Source: an uncultured Prevotella sp. (GTDB lineage Bacteria; Bacteroidota; Bacteroidia; Bacteroidales; Bacteroidaceae). From it: a stretch of DNA of 24,457 bases. Of this stretch, positions 1-5,804 are shown piece by piece (position 1 is the first letter of the stretch; each line of letters begins with the position of its first letter). The notes under the pieces were generated by a model. That model was not told where the DNA came from and made no database searches. It saw only the letters and a list, made by a program, of their open reading frames with translations. A program made the translations under genes and the position numbers. The stretch lies in the NCBI GenBank assembly GCA_900542795.1, contig UQPD01000018.1, positions 1 to 24,457 of the forward strand. The letters run 5' to 3'.

Positions 1-47
1 GAGATTACTACGCGTCTCGTGGGCTCGGAGATGTGTATAAGAGACAG
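1..47. other. Residual Illumina Nextera adapter (not genomic)
   Basis: Bases 29-47 are the 19-bp Tn5 mosaic end used in Nextera libraries, and bases 14-28 are the Nextera read-2 adapter stem. Bases 1-5 (GAGAT) match the end of the P7 primer, leaving TACTACGC at 6-13 as the eight-base i7 index. From memory this is index N719. The whole block reads in the standard order P7, index, adapter, mosaic end, so real genome sequence starts at about base 48. This is library carry-over at a contig end, not a natural transposon. Confidence 0.97.
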
Positions 48-71
48 GTATATATCTGCATACTTACGAAA

Positions 72-87
72 TATATTTGTATATTTG
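72..87 (+). promoter_or_regulatory. Candidate -7 promoter boxes of the arg cluster
   Basis: Two adjacent TATATTTG octamers (72-79 and 80-87) both fit the Bacteroidetes -7 consensus TAnnTTTG and lie 30-45 bases before the argR start. No clear TTG -33 element is visible. Only about 24 genomic bases precede the boxes because adapter begins at 47. ArgR usually represses its own operon, so an ARG box could overlap here, but I could not define one with confidence. Confidence 0.55.
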
Positions 88-116
88 CAGCATAAAATAC
101 AAACATAATACAAAAT

Positions 117-605
117 ATGAACAGCAGAATGAAACGCATGGAGGTGCTCAGAGTGATACTTGCAAGCACCAATACGCTCAGTAGTCACGAGCAGATTCTT
201 GAAGAATTGATTAAGAATGGTTGCAATGTGACGCAAGCAACTCTTTCGCGTGACTTAAACAAAATGCACGCCACCAAAGTGCTTACTGCCGATGGATATA
301 GATATGTATTACCCGAAAATCCTATGTATCATCGTACGGTGAAAGCTGATGTGGTACCGCAATACTTGCGTAACTCGGGTTTCCTTTCTATTTCTTTTTC
401 AGGACATATGGCTGTGCTGAAAACACGTCCAGGATATGCTGGCGGTTTGGCTTCGGACATTGATGCGCATAAACTTAACACCGTATTGGGTACGATTGCT
501 GGTGATGATACGATACTTATTATTATTCGTGAAGAAGCAAGCCGACAAGAACTTACAGACGAGTTGGCTTCAGTAATTCCAGCATTGCGCAGCATTGTGC
601 TGTAA
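117..605 (+). CDS. argR: Arginine repressor ArgR
   Basis: Arginine-sensing transcription regulator of 162 residues, the normal length for the family. The N-terminal winged helix contains the recognition segment TQATLSRDLNKM (residues 39-50). The C-terminal hexamerisation and arginine-binding domain contains GTIAGDDT (125-132), whose paired aspartates D130 and D131 contact arginine in characterised ArgR proteins. It is the first gene of a same-strand row of arginine genes, so it very likely controls that row and itself in response to arginine. The start at 117 lies just after two -7-like boxes and gives a full-length N-terminus. Next to no alternative identity is plausible. Confidence 0.96.
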   Translation: MNSRMKRMEVLRVILASTNTLSSHEQILEELIKNGCNVTQATLSRDLNKMHATKVLTADGYRYVLPENPMYHRTVKADVVPQYLRNSGFLSISFSGHMAVLKTRPGYAGGLASDIDAHKLNTVLGTIAGDDTILIIIREEASRQELTDELASVIPALRSIVL

Positions 606-669
606 ATATTATGTAAGGGTTTGAACATGAACCTACTTAACCTGATAACAACTCAAAAACTTTTAGATA

Positions 670-1299
670 ATGGAAGAATATGACGATGGTATTAAAGTGA
701 TAGTGGCTGACGCAAGTCACGAAAAGTACGTCGACACCATATTACAAACAATTACGGATGCTGCTAAGGTGCGTGGTTCGGGCATTGCCAGTCGTACGCA
801 TGAGTATGTGGCTACCAAAATGAAGGAACGTAAAGCTATTATTGCGCTCTATGGTGAGGAATTTGCTGGGTTTTGCTACATTGAAAGTTGGGAAAATAAG
901 CACTACGTGGCTAACTCAGGTTTGATTGTTGTGCCTAAATTCCGTGGTCACCATTTGGCTACACGTATCAAACGTTTGGCATTCTCTTTGAGTCGTTTGC
1001 GTTGGCCAAAAGCAAAAATATTTGGTCTGACAAGTTCGGGAGCTGTGATGCGCATCAATACTTCTTTGGGTTATGTGCCTGTTCCTTTTGCCGAACTCAC
1101 GCAAGATGATGAATATTGGAAAGGTTGTGGAACTCCTGAAGCTCCTTGTTGCATAAATTGTGATGTTTTGGCACGTACCAAACGTAAATATTGCGTATGC
1201 ACGGGTATGCTCTTTGATCCCGAACGTCACCCCAATACTCCTTTGCCTGTAGAAGTTCCGCAGGATGTAATTGACTTTATTAACACGCACGAGGCGTAA
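670..1299 (+). CDS. GNAT acyltransferase, probable N-acyl(acetyl/succinyl)glutamate synthase
   Basis: A GNAT-fold protein of 209 residues. The acyl-CoA binding motif A is visible as VVPKFRGHHLATRI (87-100). After the core comes a cysteine-rich tail with C153, C160, C161, C164, C175 and C177, which could bind a metal. It sits between argR and argG, where Bacteroidetes keep a conserved GNAT. From memory, mutant-fitness work in Bacteroides thetaiotaomicron assigned the equivalent gene (BT3761) as N-succinylglutamate synthase, the first step of the succinylated arginine route. The acyl donor here, acetyl-CoA or succinyl-CoA, cannot be read from sequence. It is not similar to classical ArgA, which carries an amino-acid-kinase domain, nor to ArgJ. 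GNAT assignment is firm; the substrate is inferred from position. Confidence 0.75.
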   Translation: MEEYDDGIKVIVADASHEKYVDTILQTITDAAKVRGSGIASRTHEYVATKMKERKAIIALYGEEFAGFCYIESWENKHYVANSGLIVVPKFRGHHLATRIKRLAFSLSRLRWPKAKIFGLTSSGAVMRINTSLGYVPVPFAELTQDDEYWKGCGTPEAPCCINCDVLARTKRKYCVCTGMLFDPERHPNTPLPVEVPQDVIDFINTHEA

Positions 1300-1417
1300 T
1301 AGTAGTAATGGATGAAAGAAACTGAAGATGGCGCATGTTTATTTACTTCGTTTCTTTGAACGGCAGATTGTATAGCTCATACTTCATCCTTATTCCTTAA
1401 TTCTTCACACAAAAAAT

Positions 1418-2620
1418 ATGGAAGCTAAGAAAAAAGTAGTTGTAGCCTTTAGTGGCGGACTTGATACATCATACACAGTAATGTACCTTGCTAAAGAAAA
1501 AGGGTACGAAGTTTATGCTGCTTGTGCCAATACAGGTGGTTTTAGCGATGAACAGCTCAAGGCTAACGAAGAAAATGCCTATAAATTGGGAGCAACAAAA
1601 TATGTTACTCTCGATGTTACGCATGAGTATTACGAAAAGAGCCTTAAGTTTATGGTTTATGGCAATGTGCTTCGTAATAACGTGTATCCTATTTCTGTAT
1701 CGTCTGAACGTATTTTCCAGGGTATGGCAATTGCGCGTTATGCTAAGGAAATTGGTGCTGACGCTATAGCACATGGTTCAACAGGTGCTGGTAATGACCA
1801 AGTGCGTTTTGACATGACATTTTTGGTGATGTGTCCTGATATGGAGATTATTACCCTTACACGCGATGGTAATTTGAGTCGTAAGGATGAGGTGGACTAC
1901 TTGAATGCACATGGTTTTAAGGCTGATTTTGCTAAACTGAAGTATTCTTATAACGTGGGTATTTGGGGTACCAGTATCTGTGGTGGTGAAATTTTGGATT
2001 CAGCTCAAGGATTGCCCGAAAGTGCATACCTCAAGCAGGTTACTAAAGAAGGCACAGAACAGTTGAAACTGACTTTCGAAAAAGGTGAACTCAAAGCTAT
2101 AAATGGTACTCGCTATGATGATCCTATTGCAGCAATCCGTAAGGTGGAAGAGATTGGTGCAGCTTATGGTATAGGTCGTGACATGCACGTAGGTGATACG
2201 ATTATTGGCATTAAGGGACGTGTAGGTTTTGAAGCTGCTGCTCCAGCATTGATTATTGGGGCACATCGTTTCTTGGAGAAATATACGCTCTCAAAGTGGC
2301 AACAGTATTGGAAGGATCAAGTGGCAAATTGGTATGGCATGTTCTTGCATGAGAGTCAATATCTTGAACCTGTGATGCGCGATATTGAAGCAATGCTTAC
2401 TTCGTCGCAACGTTATGTTAATGGTACTGTCATTCTTGAACTCCGTCCGTTGTGCTTCCATACGGTAGGTGTTGAAAGTGCTGATGACTTGGTGAAGACG
2501 AAGTTTGGTGAATATGGCGAAACTCAAAAGGGTTGGACTGCTGAGGATGCTAAGGGCTTTATTAAGGTGCTCAGTACACCGCTCCGTGTGTTCTATGCAA
2601 ATCATCCCGATGGTGAATAA
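1418..2620 (+). CDS. argG: Argininosuccinate synthase
   Basis: Joins citrulline and aspartate using ATP to give argininosuccinate, the penultimate step of arginine synthesis, in the cytoplasm. The protein has 400 residues, typical of the family. The ATP pyrophosphatase P-loop FSGGLDTS lies at 11-18, and the substrate-binding segment HGSTGAGNDQVRF at 119-131. The start at 1418 places the P-loop at the usual distance from the N-terminus. A 118-base gap separates it from the GNAT gene. I see no -7 box or convincing terminator in that gap, so transcription from the argR promoter is likely. Confidence 0.97.
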   Translation: MEAKKKVVVAFSGGLDTSYTVMYLAKEKGYEVYAACANTGGFSDEQLKANEENAYKLGATKYVTLDVTHEYYEKSLKFMVYGNVLRNNVYPISVSSERIFQGMAIARYAKEIGADAIAHGSTGAGNDQVRFDMTFLVMCPDMEIITLTRDGNLSRKDEVDYLNAHGFKADFAKLKYSYNVGIWGTSICGGEILDSAQGLPESAYLKQVTKEGTEQLKLTFEKGELKAINGTRYDDPIAAIRKVEEIGAAYGIGRDMHVGDTIIGIKGRVGFEAAAPALIIGAHRFLEKYTLSKWQQYWKDQVANWYGMFLHESQYLEPVMRDIEAMLTSSQRYVNGTVILELRPLCFHTVGVESADDLVKTKFGEYGETQKGWTAEDAKGFIKVLSTPLRVFYANHPDGE

Positions 2621-2639
2621 TTAGATATTTGTTATTTTT

Positions 2640-2694
2640 GAGGTTAAAAGGGTGGGGGACATCGTTCCTGTGAATTCTCTACGCTTTTAACCTC
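2640..2694 (+). repeat. 11-bp inverted repeat between argG and argC
   Basis: GAGGTTAAAAG at 2640-2650 is exactly complementary to CTTTTAACCTC at 2684-2694, leaving a 33-base loop. It fills much of the 101-base gap between argG and argC. No T-run follows the right arm, so it is not a standard intrinsic terminator. It could be an mRNA processing or stabilising hairpin, or chance in an AT-rich spacer. Confidence 0.45.
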
Positions 2695-2721
2695 TTAATT
2701 TATAATGGTGCAAAAATACTT

Positions 2722-3690
2722 ATGATAAAAATAGGAATTATTGGTGGTGCTGGTTATACTGCGGGTGAACTTTGCCGTATTTTGCTAAATCACCCTGAGG
2801 CTGAAATTGTTTTTGTTAATAGCGAAAGCAATGCGGGCAATTTGCTTACGGAGGTACACGAGGGACTGTATGGCGAGACCAATATGCGCTTTACTGACCA
2901 ACTGCCGTTTGATGAGGTTGATGTGGTGTTCTTTTGTTTTGGACATGGCAAAAGTACACAATTTTTGGCAGAACATTATATTCCTGCTAATGTACGTATC
3001 ATTGATTTAGCGCAAGATTTTCGTTTGGCAGCTGAAGACAATGACTATGTATATGGTTTACCAGAGCTTAATCGCAGTCAAATTCGCAATACATTGCATG
3101 TGGCTAACCCTGGTTGTTTTGCTACTTGTATTCAATTAGGACTTTTACCTTTAGCTGAAGCGGGCTTGTTAAACGATGACATTTCGGTAAATGCTATTAC
3201 AGGTTCTACTGGAGCTGGTGTTAAACCTGGAGCTACGACACACTTTTCGTGGCGTTCAGGCAATATGAGCATTTATAAGGCATTTGAACATCAGCATGTG
3301 CCTGAAATTAAACAGTCGTTACAGCAGTTGCAGCCTTCATTCTGTAGCGAAATAGATTTTATTCCTTATCGTGGTGATTTTCCTCGCGGTATTTTTGCTA
3401 CAGAAGTAGTAAAGAGCAGCGCACCTATTGATGAGGTTGAGGCTTACTTCCGTGATTTTTATAGCGAAGCACCTTTTACTCATTATGTTGATAAACCTAT
3501 TGATTTGAAGCAAGTGGTAAATACCAATAAGTGCTTAATTCATGTAGAAAAGCATCGTGACAAACTGCTCGTTACAACTTGTATTGACAATTTACTAAAG
3601 GGTGCTTCGGGACAAGCTGTTCAAAACATGAACTTAATGTTTGGTCTTGAAGAGGATACAGGTTTGCGTTTGAAGCCAGTAGCGTTCTAA
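2722..3690 (+). CDS. argC: N-acyl-gamma-glutamyl-phosphate reductase
   Basis: NADPH-dependent reductase that converts N-acyl-glutamyl phosphate to the semialdehyde, the third step of the arginine pathway. The protein has 322 residues. The nucleotide-binding loop GGAGYTAGEL is at 8-17, the catalytic cysteine C132 lies in HVANPGCFAT (126-135), and the conserved histidine region KAFEHQHVPE covers 186-195. Length and motifs match the short (type 2) ArgC form. It sits 101 bases after argG and 58 before argD on the same strand. The natural acyl group may be succinyl rather than acetyl, as in other Bacteroidetes; the sequence does not settle this. Confidence 0.96.
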   Translation: MIKIGIIGGAGYTAGELCRILLNHPEAEIVFVNSESNAGNLLTEVHEGLYGETNMRFTDQLPFDEVDVVFFCFGHGKSTQFLAEHYIPANVRIIDLAQDFRLAAEDNDYVYGLPELNRSQIRNTLHVANPGCFATCIQLGLLPLAEAGLLNDDISVNAITGSTGAGVKPGATTHFSWRSGNMSIYKAFEHQHVPEIKQSLQQLQPSFCSEIDFIPYRGDFPRGIFATEVVKSSAPIDEVEAYFRDFYSEAPFTHYVDKPIDLKQVVNTNKCLIHVEKHRDKLLVTTCIDNLLKGASGQAVQNMNLMFGLEEDTGLRLKPVAF

Positions 3691-3748
3691 AAAAGTGCTA
3701 TTTATTACATAGTACATAAACTTAACACTTAATACACTTATAAAAAGA

Positions 3749-4873
3749 ATGAATCTTTTTCCCGTATATCCATTATTCGATATCAATATAGTAAAAGGCA
3801 AGGGTTGTCATGTTTGGGATGAAAACGGGCAGGAATATCTTGACCTTTATGGTGGTCATGCTGTGATTAGTATCGGACATTGCCATCCGCATTATGTGGA
3901 AATGCTTACTCAACAACTTAACACGTTGGGCTTTTATTCAAATTCAGTCATCAATAAGTTACAAGAACAGTTGGCTGAACGTTTGGGTAAGGTGTGTGGT
4001 TATCCCGATTATCAGTTATTTTTGATAAACTCTGGTGCTGAGGCTAACGAAAATGCTTTGAAGTTAGCTTCATTCCATACGGGGCGCAAGCGCATCTTGG
4101 CTGCTGGTAAGGCTTTTCATGGTCGTACATCGTTGGCTGTTGAGGCTACAGACAATCCTAAAATTGTAGCTCCTGTTAATGCCAACGGACATGTAACATT
4201 CCTTCCTCTCAATGATTTAGACGCCTTTACAGCTGAACTGAAAAAAGGGGATGTGGCAGCTGTGATTGTGGAATGTATTCAAGGTGTTGGTGGCATTCGC
4301 ATGGCGACAAAGGCGTTTATGCAAGGTTTGCGCAAGGTGTGTGACGAAGTTGGTACATTGCTTATTTGTGATGAAATACAATGTGGTTATGGTCGTTCTG
4401 GTAAATTCTTTGCGCACCAACATTTGGATGTGAAACCTGATATTATTACTTGTGCCAAAGGTATTGGTAATGGTTTCCCTATGGGTGCAGTGCTTATTTC
4501 GCCTAACATTCCTGCTACCTATGGTATGCTGGGTACAACTTTTGGGGGTAACCACTTGGCTTGTACTGCAGCTTTGGCTGTGCTTGATGTGATAGAAAAC
4601 GAACACTTGGTGGAGAATGCTGCTAAAGTGGGTAGTTTCCTTCTTGACGAACTCAAAAAGCTTAAGGCTGCTAACCCACACATAGTGGATGTGCGTGGTG
4701 AGGGCTTAATGATTGGCATTGAATATGATGAGCCTATCAAGGATTTCCGCAACAAATTAGTGCACGAGAAGCACATGTTTACAGGGGCTGCTTCAACAAA
4801 CATTTTACGTTTGCTCCCTCCTCTTAGCCTTAGCATAGAGGAGGCTAAGTTGGCGCTTAGTTATTTAAGGTAA
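3749..4873 (+). CDS. argD: N-acylornithine aminotransferase
   Basis: Class III PLP-dependent aminotransferase of 374 residues that makes N-acylornithine from the ArgC product and glutamate. The PLP lysine is K237 in ITCAKGIGNGFPMGAV, and the cofactor-nitrogen aspartate is D208 in LLICDEIQCGYGR. NSGAEANENALKLA (94-107) is the phosphate-binding region. It is slightly short for the family (about 375-405 residues) but complete at both ends. It is the last gene of the arginine row and is followed directly by a strong terminator. argB, the transcarbamylase gene and argH are absent from the window and must lie elsewhere. Confidence 0.94.
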   Translation: MNLFPVYPLFDINIVKGKGCHVWDENGQEYLDLYGGHAVISIGHCHPHYVEMLTQQLNTLGFYSNSVINKLQEQLAERLGKVCGYPDYQLFLINSGAEANENALKLASFHTGRKRILAAGKAFHGRTSLAVEATDNPKIVAPVNANGHVTFLPLNDLDAFTAELKKGDVAAVIVECIQGVGGIRMATKAFMQGLRKVCDEVGTLLICDEIQCGYGRSGKFFAHQHLDVKPDIITCAKGIGNGFPMGAVLISPNIPATYGMLGTTFGGNHLACTAALAVLDVIENEHLVENAAKVGSFLLDELKKLKAANPHIVDVRGEGLMIGIEYDEPIKDFRNKLVHEKHMFTGAASTNILRLLPPLSLSIEEAKLALSYLR

Positions 4874-4877
4874 AGAA

Positions 4878-4949
4878 AGGGCTTTAGGAGCTTAGAAATT
4901 CTAGAGATTCTAGATTTTCTTGAAAATCTAAGCTACTAAAGCCCTTTTT
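4878..4949. terminator. Convergent terminator for argD and the four-helix gene
   Basis: AGGGCTTTAG (4878-4887) pairs with CTAAAGCCCT (4936-4945), and AGCTTAGA (4889-4896) pairs with TCTAAGCT (4927-4934), leaving one mismatch between the two blocks. A T5 run follows on the plus strand at 4945-4949. The minus-strand flank is T-rich but less uniform. It lies 5 bases after argD and about 17 bases from the stop of the convergent gene, so it can serve both. Confidence 0.9.
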
Positions 4950-4965
4950 CTCTTTATTTGCCAAG

Positions 4966-5703
4966 TTACTTTTTTAGGTCTTCAATTTCTTCTTGTTGCT
5001 TGTAATAAGCTTTGAGGGCGCGTTGTTTGAGGTCTTCGTAGGCAGCTTGCCATTCGGCAGCATTAGCTTCGGCTTGTTGAACTTTTTGCTGCAGCTTGGG
5101 TACTAACTCTTCAAGTTCTTTGAGTCTTTCGTCTTGTTGGCTACGATAACCTGTTCGGGCGCGGTGCATGCGCTCTCTGATACCACCTTGTGTGATAAAT
5201 TCTTGTTCAAGCTTTTTGAGAAAACTCATCATCATTTTGTCAATCATGTGGCAAAGTGTGAGCGCATAGTTGCACATTTCCTCGTCAGTCCATTGCTTGA
5301 AGAAATTTTCGTAGTCGCAAAGTTTGTTGTGGTATCGACAGTAGTTGAGCATCTTATCAAAGCGTTCTTCGCCCTTTACATAAAAGTGTAAATGGTGTGA
5401 CTTTATATAATCTTCAAAGTCTTCACGCAATTCTTTTAAAGAAGCTCTTGCCACATTGAGCAACTTTAGTTGCATTTCAGTAGAAGTGACCCCATCAGCC
5501 AAACCTTCTACAATGTTTTGTTTGCATGAACGTGCGGCTTGTATTACTTGGTCGCGTGTGCGGTCTTTGTAAAGATGGATGAAACGGTCGCAAAACGAAA
5601 AGGATAGTTGATATATCACATCTGCTTTTTGATAAAAGAAAAGTGCGTCCCAATAAGTTTGCTTACCTAAAATAAAAAGTTCCTTGTTATTGTCGTTTTC
5701 CAT
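4966..5703 (-). CDS. Four-helix-bundle (S23/Avd-fold) protein with coiled-coil tail
   Basis: A protein of 245 residues. The N-terminal 120 or so residues have the helical pattern and hallmark segment QAARSCKQNIVEG (55-67) of the four-helix-bundle family first described from ORFs in 23S rRNA intervening sequences; DGR accessory protein Avd has the same fold. From about residue 170 it continues as a charged, glutamine-rich extension that looks like a coiled coil and ends EEIEDLKK. This layout fits the 'four helix bundle suffix domain' group as I remember it. No rRNA, reverse transcriptase or template/variable repeat is nearby. It lies 101 bases after alaS on the same strand with a terminator between them; no -7 box lies after that terminator, so it may depend on read-through. 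Function unknown; nucleic-acid binding or scaffolding is a guess. Confidence 0.8.
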   Translation of the reverse strand: MENDNNKELFILGKQTYWDALFFYQKADVIYQLSFSFCDRFIHLYKDRTRDQVIQAARSCKQNIVEGLADGVTSTEMQLKLLNVARASLKELREDFEDYIKSHHLHFYVKGEERFDKMLNYCRYHNKLCDYENFFKQWTDEEMCNYALTLCHMIDKMMMSFLKKLEQEFITQGGIRERMHRARTGYRSQQDERLKELEELVPKLQQKVQQAEANAAEWQAAYEDLKQRALKAYYKQQEEIEDLKK

Positions 5704-5733
5704 GTGATAGTTTAGGGTTGATAAATAAAAGAA

Positions 5734-5773
5734 TTGGCGCAGAAAGAGCTTGTTTACGCTCCTTCTGCGCCAA
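5734..5773 (-). terminator. alaS terminator hairpin
   Basis: TTGGCGCAGAA (5734-5744) is fully complementary to TTCTGCGCCAA (5763-5773). On the minus strand the hairpin is followed by a T-rich stretch, and it lies 31 bases past the alaS stop. A T6 run also follows on the plus strand (5775-5780). The loop region contains the 12-mer GCTTGTTTACGC (5748-5759), which recurs in another terminator in this window. Confidence 0.85.
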
Positions 5774-5804
5774 GTTTTTTATGTATAGGCTAAATGTTAT
5801 AGAA

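Noticed and set aside
14..47. A Tn5-type transposon end in the genome
   Set aside because: The mosaic end is joined to adapter, index and P7 sequence in library order, so it is a sequencing artefact.
4966..5703. Diversity-generating retroelement suggested by the Avd-like fold
   Set aside because: No reverse transcriptase and no template/variable repeat pair were seen in the window.
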